NCBI GenBank assembly: GCA_027314595.1
Contig: DAHVAN010000227.1
Coordinates: forward strand, 1 to 55,004
DNA length: 55,004 bases
Origin: Actinomycetota bacterium
Lineage (GTDB): Bacteria; Actinomycetota; Actinomycetes; Streptosporangiales; Streptosporangiaceae
Reading direction: 5' to 3'
Every line of letters starts with the position of its first letter. Positions within the stretch are counted from its first letter, which is position 1. Below are positions 34,251 to 43,465 of the stretch, piece by piece. A program made the position numbers and the translations under genes. Below the pieces are notes generated by a model. The model had not been told where the DNA came from. It did not search any database and worked only from the letters and a program-made list of their open reading frames with translations.

Positions 34251-35893
34251 ATGAACCAGGCCAGAGGCTCACCTGGCGGCCCAACGTTGACGACGACCTG
34301 CCGGCACGCCTTTCGGCTTACGAAGATCCGGCCGATGTCGATGGGCGCCCCGCAGCCGGATCCGCGAAAGGACTGGTCAGTCTCGGATTCCTCGGGGCGG
34401 CGCTACGCCGTTCGGCACGGCTATGGTGCGCTCTCGCAGCAATAGGGCTGATCATCGGCTTGGGATACTTTGTCGTGATTCCGCCTGCTCAAAAGGCCAG
34501 CGTCTCGGTCTTGCTCGTCGACAATCCAAACCAGAGCCCTGAGATCGAGATCCAGACCGACATGGCACTGGCGGCAAGCTATCCGGTGGCCGCGGCCGTC
34601 GTTCATGAGCTGGGACTGCGGCAAACGCCGAGCAGCTTCGCCGGGACGTACTCGGTCGCCCAGAAGACCTATCAGGTGCTGACGATAACCGTGGGAGCCT
34701 CAACCAGTAGCGAGGCCGTGCAACGAGCGTCGGCGGTGGCGACGCAATTCCTCGACTACCGTGCCCAGTACGAGCAGACTCAGCAGCAGGAAACCGAGAC
34801 CGAGCTCAACCAGCAGGTCAGCCAGGCCCAGCACCAGCTCGATTCGATCACCAAGCGGATCAGCCAGGTATCGGCTCAGCCGAGCAGCCCCGCACGGCTG
34901 GCCGAGCTCAGCAGCCTGAAGGCGCAACGCGCGACAGCCAGCAACGCGGTATCTTCGCTGCGGTCGGACGTGATCTCGACCCTGGTGGCCACGCGGACGG
35001 TCACGCAGGAGATGGTACGAGGCAGCGAGGTGCTCAACGCCGCCACGCCGGTCAAGCGCTCGTTCATCAAGAGCGCGGCAATTTACGCGGCCGGAGGCCT
35101 GGCAGGCGGCCTCGCATTGGGCATCGTCATCGTCGTCATCGGGGCAATCGTGTCCGACCGGCTGCGCCGCCGGGACGACATCGCGCTGGCGATCGGCGCC
35201 CCGGTCAGGCTCAGTGTCGGCGCGCTAGCCAGGAAATACCGGGTACTCGATCAGCGCGGCGGTACCGCGATCCGGCGCCGTGACATGGATCGCGTGGTCG
35301 AGCATCTGCAGCATGCCGTGCCCGAAAGCTCGCGCGGACCCGCGGGGCTGGCTGTGGTTGCCGTTGACAACGAGCCGGTCGTGGCCCAGGCGGTCATCGC
35401 GCTGGCCGTGTCCAACGCCAAGCAGCGCAGGCGGGTCGTCCTGGCCGATCTCTCCGCCGGTGCTCACGCGGCGCGCCTGCTGGGGGCCCGCATTCCCGGT
35501 ACCGGCACGGTAACCACCGACGGCGTGCAGATCGTGGTGGTTGTTCCCGCCGCCGATGACGTCGCACCCGTCGGTCCGTTGCGGAGCGGCGCCGCACTGA
35601 ACGGGCACGCGCAGGGCGACGAAGCCCTGGCCGCCGCTTGCGCCCGTGCCGACCTCGTGATCTCGCTGGTCACTCTCGACCCCGCTTCGGGCGGGGAGTA
35701 CCTCGCGACGTGGGCGGCGAACGTGGTCGCGATGGTCACCGCGGGCAGGTCAGGCGCGGTGCGGATCAATGCAGTGGGAGAGATGATCCGGCTCTGCGGG
35801 GCAAGTTTGCGTTCGGTTGTCGTGATCGATGCCGACAAGTACGACGAAAGCCTTGGGGCATCAGGCGCCGGCTACGAGCCTGCTTCGCTCTAG
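34247..35893 (+). CDS. Second Wzz-like protein with degenerate BY-kinase-type domain
   Basis: 548 residues. The first helix is LWCALAAIGLIIGLGYFVVIPP (about 58-80). A Gln/Glu-rich predicted coiled coil (about 165-205) follows, then a second helix (AIYAAGGLAGGLALGIVIVVIG, about 280-301) and a cytoplasmic Rossmann-like domain. The last reads LAVVAVDNEPVVAQAVIALA where a P-loop would be, then RRVVLADLSAG in the Walker A-prime position without the DxD. Membrane topology and coiled coil fit a polysaccharide co-polymerase. Kinase activity is unlikely. GTG 34247 overlaps the previous stop by 4 bp, so the two Wzz-like proteins are probably made in fixed ratio. Confidence 0.82.
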   Translation: MNEPGQRLTWRPNVDDDLPARLSAYEDPADVDGRPAAGSAKGLVSLGFLGAALRRSARLWCALAAIGLIIGLGYFVVIPPAQKASVSVLLVDNPNQSPEIEIQTDMALAASYPVAAAVVHELGLRQTPSSFAGTYSVAQKTYQVLTITVGASTSSEAVQRASAVATQFLDYRAQYEQTQQQETETELNQQVSQAQHQLDSITKRISQVSAQPSSPARLAELSSLKAQRATASNAVSSLRSDVISTLVATRTVTQEMVRGSEVLNAATPVKRSFIKSAAIYAAGGLAGGLALGIVIVVIGAIVSDRLRRRDDIALAIGAPVRLSVGALARKYRVLDQRGGTAIRRRDMDRVVEHLQHAVPESSRGPAGLAVVAVDNEPVVAQAVIALAVSNAKQRRRVVLADLSAGAHAARLLGARIPGTGTVTTDGVQIVVVVPAADDVAPVGPLRSGAALNGHAQGDEALAAACARADLVISLVTLDPASGGEYLATWAANVVAMVTAGRSGAVRINAVGEMIRLCGASLRSVVVIDADKYDESLGASGAGYEPASL

Positions 35894-35896
35894 GGC

Positions 35897-36487
35897 ATGA
35901 AAGTCACGGCCAGATCCAGGAGTCTCGACAGAGGTTCCGGAGCCGGCGGCCAGCGCCGCCGTCCGCCGCGGCGCTGGCGCAGGGCACTCGCCGCGGCGGC
36001 GGCCCTGGTCCTGGCGTTCGGCGCCGCGACCGCGTGGCTACTGGTGTGGCCGTCGCAGGGAATGCCTGCCCAGGTCAGCGCGATCGTGATGATGGCCGGC
36101 CCGGGCGCCCGCCTCCCGGTAGCACTGGGGCTCGCCGACGAGCATCGTGCGCCGGTGCTCGTGGTCTCGCAGGGCTCCCATGGGTACGGCAGCGTGTGTC
36201 CGCCGCGGCCGCCGGGGGTGACGCTGATCTGCTTCGACCCGAACCCGGCCGATACCCGCGGGGAGGCGGAGTTCGCCGCCAAGCTGGCGCGGCGCTACCG
36301 CTGGAAGTCGGTGGTCCTGGTGGTCTCGCGCACGCAAGCCACCCGAGCCCGCATTCTGATGGAGCGCTGCTTCAGCGGCCCGGTCTACGTGAGCACGGCG
36401 CCGATATCGCCCGGCAGCTGGCCCTATCAGGTCGTGTACGGATGGGGGGCGCTGCTGAAGGCGTTCATCGTTCATCCTTCCTGCTAG
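35897..36487 (+). CDS. YdcF/ElyC-like (DUF218) membrane-anchored protein
   Basis: 196 residues. A basic N-terminus is followed by one transmembrane helix (ALAAAAALVLAFGAATAWLL, about 30-49). The domain then reads AIVMMAGPGARLPVALGLADEHRAPVLVVSQG and SVVLVVSRTQATRARILMERCF, which matches the DUF218 pattern (first strand, helix, then the conserved xSxxxHxxR-like segment). The family is linked to envelope biogenesis but its biochemistry is unsettled. It starts 3 bp after the second Wzz-like gene, so it belongs to that operon. Confidence 0.8.
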   Translation: MKVTARSRSLDRGSGAGGQRRRPPRRWRRALAAAAALVLAFGAATAWLLVWPSQGMPAQVSAIVMMAGPGARLPVALGLADEHRAPVLVVSQGSHGYGSVCPPRPPGVTLICFDPNPADTRGEAEFAAKLARRYRWKSVVLVVSRTQATRARILMERCFSGPVYVSTAPISPGSWPYQVVYGWGALLKAFIVHPSC

Positions 36488-36743
36488 CCGGTCTTGAGCC
36501 GGGCACGATCGGCGCCGCGGGACCGGGCTGACCGAGATTAACGGTCACAAAGGAAGTACACTCGACCTGTCAGCGAGGGGCCCAGAATTCGCCCCGCACC
36601 TTGAACTGGCGGTCGGCGTGCGTATCAGGGCACTACGGCAGCGGCTCCAGTGGTACGTGCTGACACGCTCTGTGGTTGCCGTGGCTGAACCCCACTTAGG
36701 TTGCGCATGCCGGCGTCCGCAGCTTCGCGCTGAAGGGAGACTC

Positions 36744-38000
36744 ATGCCATCCAGTGAGGTGCTTATTATCGGAGCGGGACCATATGGCCTGTCCATCTCC
36801 GCGTACCTCCGCTCGCTTGACGTCGATCATCTCGTTGTGGGCCGCCCGCTGCAGACGTGGCGCGCGCACATGCCGGCGGGGATGTTCCTCAAGTCCGAGC
36901 CGTACGCTTCGGACTTCGCCTCGCCGCGGGATGGGTATGACCTCCGGGAGTTCTGCGCGTCGCAGGGACTCGACTACGCCGACAGGCTGGAGCCGCTGAG
37001 CCTTGCCCGTCTCCTCGACTACGGCGACTGGTATGTCAAGCATCTGGTGCCCGAGATACTCGACGACACCGTGACCGAGGTGACCGCAGCCGACGGCGGG
37101 TTCCGGGTGGCATTCGCGGGAACCGCGCCGGTGCTTGCCCGGCACGTGGTGGTCGCGACTGGCGTGCGGCCGCACGCGCACATCCCGGTCGAGCTGACAG
37201 GGCTCCCTTCCGACCTCGTCACGCACACCATTGACCATCACGAGCTTGATCACTTCGCCGGCCGCAGTGTCGCGGTGCTCGGGGCCGGCCAGTCAGCGCT
37301 TGAGATGACGGCACTCCTGCACGAGCAAGGAGCAGATGTTCGCGTGATCGCGCGTAAGCCGGTCAACTGGCTTGCACCCAATCCGGAGCACATCAGCCCG
37401 CTTGGGCACATCCGCCGGCCGGTAAATAAGCTCTGCGAGGGGTGGCACTGCACATTCTGGAATACTCCCGCCGCTTACCGCTTGCTGCCGCGGGAAGTGA
37501 AGGTCACGAAGACGCGTACCGTGCTCGGTCCTTCCGGGTCCTGGTGGCTGAAAGAGCGCGTCGACGGTGTTGTCGAAGTGCTCGCCCGTCATCGCCTGGT
37601 AAACGCGGCTCCCAACGGGAGCGGGGTGCGGTTGTCCCTCGACGGCCCCGAGCGGGACGTTGTCGACGTGGATCACGTGGTGGCGGGAACCGGGTTCCGG
37701 ATCGACCTGGCAAGGCTCCCGTTCCTGCCTGAGGATCTGCGGTCAAAAGTCACGAATGTCAATGGCTACCCGCTGGTGAGCCGCGTCGGAGAGTCGGCCA
37801 TCCCTGGCCTGTACTTCGCGGGAGCGCCCACGGCATACAGCCTGGGACCGTCCGCGCGCTTCATCGCCGGGACGCACAATGTCGCGGCGAAGCTCGCGAA
37901 ATCCCTGGACCGCCCCCGGCGCCCGCGCCGCCCGCGAGCCGCCAATGGAAAGGCTGAACCCGAGCGCCTGCTCACGGCGCCGGATCATGCGGCCACTTAG
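36744..38000 (+). CDS. FAD-dependent NAD(P)-binding oxidoreductase
   Basis: 418 residues. The FAD-binding loop LIIGAGPYGLS lies at 7-17, ATGVRPHAHIP follows the first domain, and AVLGAGQSALEMTALL is the NAD(P) loop. The closing FAD segment is PGLYFAGAPTAYSLGPSARFIAGT. It resembles flavin monooxygenase-like and lysine/ornithine hydroxylase-like proteins. The substrate is not evident. ATG 36744 is supported by GAAGGGAGA upstream; the frame extends to 36618 without support. It lies between the Wzz/YdcF operon and GT2, separated by about 250 bp on each side, so it may be independently transcribed. Confidence 0.88.
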   Translation: MPSSEVLIIGAGPYGLSISAYLRSLDVDHLVVGRPLQTWRAHMPAGMFLKSEPYASDFASPRDGYDLREFCASQGLDYADRLEPLSLARLLDYGDWYVKHLVPEILDDTVTEVTAADGGFRVAFAGTAPVLARHVVVATGVRPHAHIPVELTGLPSDLVTHTIDHHELDHFAGRSVAVLGAGQSALEMTALLHEQGADVRVIARKPVNWLAPNPEHISPLGHIRRPVNKLCEGWHCTFWNTPAAYRLLPREVKVTKTRTVLGPSGSWWLKERVDGVVEVLARHRLVNAAPNGSGVRLSLDGPERDVVDVDHVVAGTGFRIDLARLPFLPEDLRSKVTNVNGYPLVSRVGESAIPGLYFAGAPTAYSLGPSARFIAGTHNVAAKLAKSLDRPRRPRRPRAANGKAEPERLLTAPDHAAT

Positions 38001-38245
38001 CTTGACTTCTCCGCGCGCCTGGGTCTACGGTGCCTGAGCACGCTGGGTAGCCGAAGGAATTCGCCGCCTATGGTATCAGGGACTGTCTTTACCAGATCTG
38101 AGGTACGAGGCCGCCGGTCAGCGGCGGTCCGGTACCTGGCCTGGCAAGGGCCGGACGACCTGCTAGTGGTGAATATCCTGACAACGATCGATCGTTCTCG
38201 CACGGGCGACTTCCCGGAAACGCGTCTGACATATGGGGGAGGTGC

Positions 38246-39199
38246 ATGAGCACGACACCGCGACTGACGATCGGCCTGCCGGTCTACAACGGTGCTCGCT
38301 TCATTGGCCAGTCGATTGAGGCACTGCTCGGCCAGAGCTTTGATGACTTCGAGATCATCATCTCGGATAACGCATCCACCGATGGCACCGATGATATCTG
38401 CACACGATACGCGAAGCAGGATTCTCGTATCAGATATTTCCGGCAACCGCGAAATATAGGTCTTTCTCCCAATCATAACTTCACGCTGGACCAGGCCCGC
38501 AGCGAGCTGTTCAAGTGGGCATCTCACGATGACCTTTATGCCAGGGATCTCCTGAAACTATGCGTGGAAGCGCTCGACAGTCACCCTGATGTGATTCTGG
38601 CGCACTCATGGACGGCCAGGATCGATGCTTCGAATAACCTTATCGAGGCCGACGAGTATCGATTGTCGACAGGTTCGCCAATCCCGTCTGAACGGTTCAG
38701 GAGCATGCTGTTCGACTCCGGTGGCGATGATGACTACGGTGTTGTCAGAACGGACGTTCTGCGGCACGTCGCCCCGAATGGAAGCTACCATCACGCGGGC
38801 CGCACCCTCGTCGCCGAACTTGCCCTGCGCGGCCCCTTCTACCACATTCCGCGGTGGCTCTATTTCCGGCGCAACCACGCCGAACAGGCCGAGTTCAAGT
38901 ATGCCGGCGTGCGGGCGAACTGCGCCAATATGGACCCCCGGCGGGCCGACCCGATCCGGAATCCGGTCGTCCGGTTGTACGCGGAATACATAATGGGCTA
39001 TGTCAGCGCCATCAATCGATCTCCGCTGTCATTTCCCGAGCGCGGGAAATGCTACCGGCATCTGCTGCGGTATCTGATTAGCCGTATGCATAGGGAGCCT
39101 TCGAGGAAGCCCGTTCTTAAAACGGGAGAAGGCTTCGCGGCCGCGGACCTCGATATAGACATCAATTCTCTGGTCGCAGGTCTAGAGAAGCGAAAGTGA
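38246..39199 (+). CDS. Glycosyltransferase family 2 (GT-A fold)
   Basis: 317 residues. It opens LTIGLPVYNGARFIGQSIEALL, then SDNASTDGT (40-48) and the metal-binding ASHDDLY (92-98). These are standard GT2 motifs for an inverting transferase using an NDP-sugar. The gene is AT-richer than its surroundings, with AAT, ATA and TAT codons frequent in the first half, hinting at foreign origin. GGGGGAGG precedes the ATG by 4 nt. The pyruvyl transferase gene starts inside its stop (GTGA). Confidence 0.92.
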   Translation: MSTTPRLTIGLPVYNGARFIGQSIEALLGQSFDDFEIIISDNASTDGTDDICTRYAKQDSRIRYFRQPRNIGLSPNHNFTLDQARSELFKWASHDDLYARDLLKLCVEALDSHPDVILAHSWTARIDASNNLIEADEYRLSTGSPIPSERFRSMLFDSGGDDDYGVVRTDVLRHVAPNGSYHHAGRTLVAELALRGPFYHIPRWLYFRRNHAEQAEFKYAGVRANCANMDPRRADPIRNPVVRLYAEYIMGYVSAINRSPLSFPERGKCYRHLLRYLISRMHREPSRKPVLKTGEGFAAADLDIDINSLVAGLEKRK

Positions 39200-40428
39200 G
39201 GCGGGAATCCTCGACTCGCGGTCTCCCGCCCGCGAGAGTAGGGCTGTTCGGTCTCCTTGGATCGGGAAACTGGGGGAATGAGGCATCCATGGAGAGCGTG
39301 CTCGCCTACCTGCGGCGCGCTCACCATGATGTCGAGGTGGATGCCATGAGCGCCGGGTTCGAGCGGGTGCGCGACATATACGGCATACCTGCTGTTCCGC
39401 TCTCCTGGCAGGAAAGGCATGACCACCGCCGGCCCGGGCCGGCCAGGATTGTCCTGAGGATCCTCGGCAAGCTCGCGGATACCATGCGCATAATTCTCTG
39501 GGTACGCCGGCACGACGTGGTCATCGTGCCTGGCATGGGAGTGCTCGAGGACACGACGCCGCTGAGCGCGTACGGGTTCCCGCTGTCCATGTTCCTGCTC
39601 AGCGCGGCAGGACGGGTCTTCGGGGTCAAGGTGGCACTGGTCACCGTGGGCACCAGCGTCATCAGGCGACGGGCAACCCGCTGGCTCCTCGTCGGGGCCG
39701 CCAGGCTGGCCTGCTACCGGTCCTTCCGGGACGAGTACTCGCGGACGGCGATGCGGCGGCAGGGACTCGACACGACGCGCGATGAGGTCTTCCCCGACCT
39801 GGTCTTCGCCTTCGAGGCCCCGCCGTACGACTCCGGCGACGAGCGCCTCGTGGCGGTCGGCGTGATGGATTACCACGGCGGCGATGACGATCGGGCACGC
39901 GCGGAGCAGTTGCACGCTTCCTACGTGGAGCAACTGACGAGCTTCACCGACTGGCTGCTTGACAATGGTTACCGGGTGCGGTTCTTCGGCGGCGACGACT
40001 CATGTGACTACACCGTCGCCGACGAGATCATCACCCACATCGAGCGGCGTTTGCCCGCCGGCCAGGCCGCGGACCTGGCCGCCGTCGCGCGCTTCACCAG
40101 ATACGCCGAGATGCTCGCTGAGATGAACCGCGCCGGCACGGTCGTCGCGACCCGGTTCCATAACGTGCTCGGCGGACTGCTGCTCGCCAAGCCGACGGTG
40201 GCGATCGGCTACTCACAGAAGTTCGTCGCCTTGATGGCCGATACCGGACTTCCTGAATTCGTTCAGCTAGCGCACGAACTAGACGCCGGGCGACTCATCG
40301 CGACATTCATGGAGGCGCAGGACCGCCGGGCCGAGCTCGTGGCGCGGATAACGAAGCACAACGCGGCCAGCGCGGCGGCGGTGGCAGCGCAGTTTACCGC
40401 CCTTTCGGACGTGCTCTTTTCCACCTGA
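39196..40428 (+). CDS. Polysaccharide pyruvyl transferase family protein
   Basis: 410 residues. It begins RVGLFGLLGSGNWGNEASMESVLAYL, the Gly/Asn-rich opening of the family. The conserved ATRFHN (R320, H322) followed by LLLAKPTVAIGYSQK marks the PEP-binding C-terminal part. It would ketalise a sugar with pyruvate from phosphoenolpyruvate, adding negative charge to the polymer. GTG 39196 overlaps the GT2 stop by 4 bp. Relatives include CsaB-like enzymes and colanic acid WcaK. The acceptor is unknown. Confidence 0.9.
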   Translation: MRRESSTRGLPPARVGLFGLLGSGNWGNEASMESVLAYLRRAHHDVEVDAMSAGFERVRDIYGIPAVPLSWQERHDHRRPGPARIVLRILGKLADTMRIILWVRRHDVVIVPGMGVLEDTTPLSAYGFPLSMFLLSAAGRVFGVKVALVTVGTSVIRRRATRWLLVGAARLACYRSFRDEYSRTAMRRQGLDTTRDEVFPDLVFAFEAPPYDSGDERLVAVGVMDYHGGDDDRARAEQLHASYVEQLTSFTDWLLDNGYRVRFFGGDDSCDYTVADEIITHIERRLPAGQAADLAAVARFTRYAEMLAEMNRAGTVVATRFHNVLGGLLLAKPTVAIGYSQKFVALMADTGLPEFVQLAHELDAGRLIATFMEAQDRRAELVARITKHNAASAAAVAAQFTALSDVLFST

Positions 40429-40619
40429 CGGCGTAGAAGATGGCGGCGCAAATGTCATCGTCTGCCAGGGCATGGCTACATGCTGCGACAGAGCGCCACC
40501 AATTTAGCACATCGAGCTATCGAGTCCGGCTTGTCCGCTATCCTGCGGGCTGAAAGAGTTGCCGCGGCGGCCCTTGTGCCCCCTGGGCTGGCAGAGCGTA
40601 ATGCGGAGAGTCGAGTTTG

Positions 40620-41891
40620 ATGGCGAATGAGTTGCTGGCCCGCAGGCGTTCTGGCGGCGCGCGGATGACCGGTGGCCTCGGCGACTACGACATTCTCATT
40701 CTGGATGCGGGCGTCAAGCAGAGCCTCGCGAGCGCCCGGAGCCTTGGCCGGGCAGGGCTGCGTGTCGCGCTCGGCGAGTCCCAGAGCCAGTACCGGTCAC
40801 GGCCGCCGCTCCCGGCATTCCAGTCGCGCTACTGTGCCCGGGCCGTGATCTTGCCGGACTATACGAGTGATCCGGCAGCGTACGCCAATGCTGTCATCGC
40901 GTTTGCCCGTGACCACCACGTCAGGGTGGTCCTTCCGGCGGCCGACCCGAGCGTTGCGGCACTGGCCCCCTATCGTGGGCGCCTGGCTGAACTCGGCTGC
41001 ATGCTCGCCCTGGCGCCGCCGGAGGCGCTTGAGATCGCCAACGACAAGGACCTGACCCTCAAAGTCGCGTCCCGCCTGGGTATCCCGTACCCGAAATCTG
41101 TCCGGATCGATAGCGTCGAGGACCTGCCCTCGGCAGCGGCTGAGCTCGGCTTCCCTATCGTGCTCAAGCCGACCGTCTCATGGACAGGCAACTCGGCCAG
41201 CCGGGTGATTCCTGTCGAGGTGATCACCGATGCGGAGGCTGTCGATGCCACCACGCGTTTGCTCGCCGCGGGTTCTGGGGTCATCGCCCAGCAGTGGGCG
41301 TGCGGGCGCCGCGAAGGAGTGTCCCTCTTCGTCGTGAACGGCGAAGTGCTGGCAAGCTGCGGACACGTGGCGCATCGTACGTCCCCCCAGCTCGGGGGCG
41401 CGTCGGTGATGAGGGAAAGCATTCCCGTCCCCGATGAAATCCTCGCCGCGTCGGTGCGCCTGGCGCGGGCGATCGGGCTTGAGGGAGTGTGCGAGGTGGA
41501 GTTCAGGCGTGACGTGGACGGGCGCCCATTGCTGATGGAGGTCAACGCGCGGCTCGCCGGAACGCTGGAGAATGCGATCCGGTCAGGGATCGACTTCCCG
41601 TTGATGATCTGGCTGTGGGCAACACGGCAGCCTATCGCGCCGGCAGCCTCTTGCCGGACTGGCGTACGGACTCGATGGCTGCATGGCGACCTACGCTGGC
41701 TCTGGGAAAACCAGGATCGACGTGGCCGGCCTGACAGCGTGCCTGTCGCGAAGGCCGTCCGGACGTTCCTGTGGGAATTCGTTCGTACCCGGCGTTACGA
41801 CTACTTCGACAGGCGCGACATTATGCCGGCGCTGGCCGAGATGCGCTACACGCTGGCGGTCGTCAAGTCAGGGCTGCGCGAGCAGTCGTAG
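40620..41891 (+). CDS. ATP-grasp ligase (carboxylate-amine type)
   Basis: 423 residues. A Rossmann-like pre-ATP-grasp domain contains ILILDAGVKQSLASARSLGRAG. The ATP-grasp part has NDKDLTLKVASRLGIPYP, FPIVLKPTVSW and EVEFRRDVDGRPLLMEVNARLAG, where the last E and N residues bind metal. Such proteins form amide or peptide bonds using ATP. In this setting it may attach an amino acid or acid to an amino sugar, but that is inference. ATG 40620 is chosen for GGAGAG 9 nt upstream; TTG 40617 and ATG 40665 are alternatives. It is followed by a terminator-like hairpin. Confidence 0.86.
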   Translation: MANELLARRRSGGARMTGGLGDYDILILDAGVKQSLASARSLGRAGLRVALGESQSQYRSRPPLPAFQSRYCARAVILPDYTSDPAAYANAVIAFARDHHVRVVLPAADPSVAALAPYRGRLAELGCMLALAPPEALEIANDKDLTLKVASRLGIPYPKSVRIDSVEDLPSAAAELGFPIVLKPTVSWTGNSASRVIPVEVITDAEAVDATTRLLAAGSGVIAQQWACGRREGVSLFVVNGEVLASCGHVAHRTSPQLGGASVMRESIPVPDEILAASVRLARAIGLEGVCEVEFRRDVDGRPLLMEVNARLAGTLENAIRSGIDFPLMIWLWATRQPIAPAASCRTGVRTRWLHGDLRWLWENQDRRGRPDSVPVAKAVRTFLWEFVRTRRYDYFDRRDIMPALAEMRYTLAVVKSGLREQS

Positions 41892-41934
41892 CCGCAAGGC
41901 CGGGCTGTCATGTCCTCAGGCTCAGGCTCGGGGC

Positions 41935-41952
41935 GGCCAGGGCGCCTGGGCC
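41935..41952 (+). terminator. Hairpin after the ATP-grasp gene
   Basis: GGCCAGG, loop GCG, then CCTGGGCC form a 7-bp stem with one bulged G, about 45 bp after the stop codon. There is no U tract. It is a weak candidate terminator in the 205-bp gap before the aminotransferase gene. Confidence 0.3.
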
Positions 41953-42096
41953 CGTTCAGGCGAGAGTGATCGTGTGCGGCATGTATCAGAGCTGAGGTCT
42001 CCGCGATCGTGTTACACGTACGGTTAGTCAGGTTACGCAGCGAGATGTCATGAGCGTGCGGCACCGCGCCGCCTGGACCTGCAAGGGTGTTTGCGG

Positions 42097-43434
42097 ATGA
42101 GAAGTTTCGCGGGATCAAGGGCACACGTGTCGCTGGCGCACGACCTGATACCGGGAGGCGCGCACACGTACGCCAAGGGCGACGATCAGTACCCGGCTGG
42201 GATGGCTCCCGTTATCGAGCGCGGAAGCGGCTGCCGTGTCTGGGATGTCGACGGCAACGAGTACGTCGAGTTCGGCAGCGGACTGCGCGCCAACATCCTC
42301 GGCCACGGGTTCGAGCCAGTGCTACGGGCAGCGCGTGACGCGATGGCTGACGGCCTGAACTTCGCCCGCCCGCATCGGATAGAACTGACCGCCGCGCAGC
42401 GAATCATCGATCTCATCCCCAGCGCGGACATGGTCAAGTTCGGCCTGAACGGCTCCGACGCCACGACCGCGGCGGTGCGGCTGGCGCGGGCATACACGGG
42501 GCGGGACGTGGTCGCCGTATGCCGCGACCATCCCTTCTTCTCCACCGACGACTGGTTCATCGCCACCACGCCCATGTCCGCCGGAATCCCGGCGGTCACC
42601 AGGCGGCTGACCGTGCAATTCTCCTACAACGACCTCCAGGACCTCGCCGCCGTTTTCGACGCTCACCCAGGCGAGATAGCGGCGGTGATCCTCGAGCCCG
42701 AGACCGGGCAGCGGCCGGAGCCGGGCTACTTCGACGGGTTGCGCCGCCTCTGCGACGCGCACGGCGCCCTGCTCATCCTTGACGAGATGATCACAGGCTT
42801 CCGGTGGCACGAGCGCGGCGCCCAGTTCGTCTACGGAATCGAGCCGGACCTGTCCACCTTCGGCAAGGGCCTGGCTAACGGGTTCCCGCTGTCCGCGCTC
42901 ACCGGACGCAGGGACGTCATGCGTCTTGGCGGCTTCGCCGAGGATGCCGATCGTGTGTTCCTGCTGTCCCAGACCGGCGGCGCCCAGCCGTGGGCGCTTG
43001 CCGCCATGCTGGCCGTCATCGACACGTGCGAGCGGGAGCAGATCGCCTCCGAACTGATGCGGATCGGCGGCGAGCTCAGGCGGGGGGTCGAGGAAGCCGT
43101 CGCCGAGGCAGGGCTGAGCGCCTACTTCCAGGTGCGCGGTCGTGACTGCAATCTCGTATACGTCGCACGCGACGCCACGGGGCAGCCAAGCCAGGCGTTC
43201 CGCACTCTCGTGCTGCAGGAGTTCCTCGAGCGCGGAATCCTGGCCCCTTCGTTCGTGGTGAACGCCGCGCACGACTCGGACGCGATCAAACAGGCCATCG
43301 ACGCGGTCGCCGAGCTGATGCCGGTCTACCGGCGCGGGCTCGAGGAAGGGGCCGGTCAAGTGCTGCGCGGACGTCCTGTGCGGCCGGCCCTGCGGGCACG
43401 CGGCTTACCGCTGACGGCAGCGCCGCATCCATGA
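42097..43434 (+). CDS. Class III PLP aminotransferase (glutamate-1-semialdehyde aminomutase-like)
   Basis: 445 residues from ATG 42097. It opens with LIPGGAHTYAKGDDQYP and VWDVDGNEYVEFGSG, as in GSA aminomutases. LNGSDATTAAVRLARAYTGR binds the PLP phosphate, LILDEMITGFR carries the PLP-pyridine aspartate, and STFGKGLANGFPL holds the Schiff-base Lys257. Its place among sugar genes suggests transamination of a sugar or side-chain precursor rather than haem synthesis. A rare TTA leucine codon sits near the 3' end (43405). TTG 42091 is an alternative start, but AAGGG spacing favours 42097. Confidence 0.88.
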   Translation: MRSFAGSRAHVSLAHDLIPGGAHTYAKGDDQYPAGMAPVIERGSGCRVWDVDGNEYVEFGSGLRANILGHGFEPVLRAARDAMADGLNFARPHRIELTAAQRIIDLIPSADMVKFGLNGSDATTAAVRLARAYTGRDVVAVCRDHPFFSTDDWFIATTPMSAGIPAVTRRLTVQFSYNDLQDLAAVFDAHPGEIAAVILEPETGQRPEPGYFDGLRRLCDAHGALLILDEMITGFRWHERGAQFVYGIEPDLSTFGKGLANGFPLSALTGRRDVMRLGGFAEDADRVFLLSQTGGAQPWALAAMLAVIDTCEREQIASELMRIGGELRRGVEEAVAEAGLSAYFQVRGRDCNLVYVARDATGQPSQAFRTLVLQEFLERGILAPSFVVNAAHDSDAIKQAIDAVAELMPVYRRGLEEGAGQVLRGRPVRPALRARGLPLTAAPHP

Positions 43435-43465
43435 TGACCGCACAGCACAGTTGATCAGGAGGAAG

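Noticed and set aside
42115-43359. Large minus-strand frames opposite the aminotransferase gene
   Set aside because: The plus-strand enzyme has a PLP lysine and full-length motifs; the reverse frames show only composition bias.
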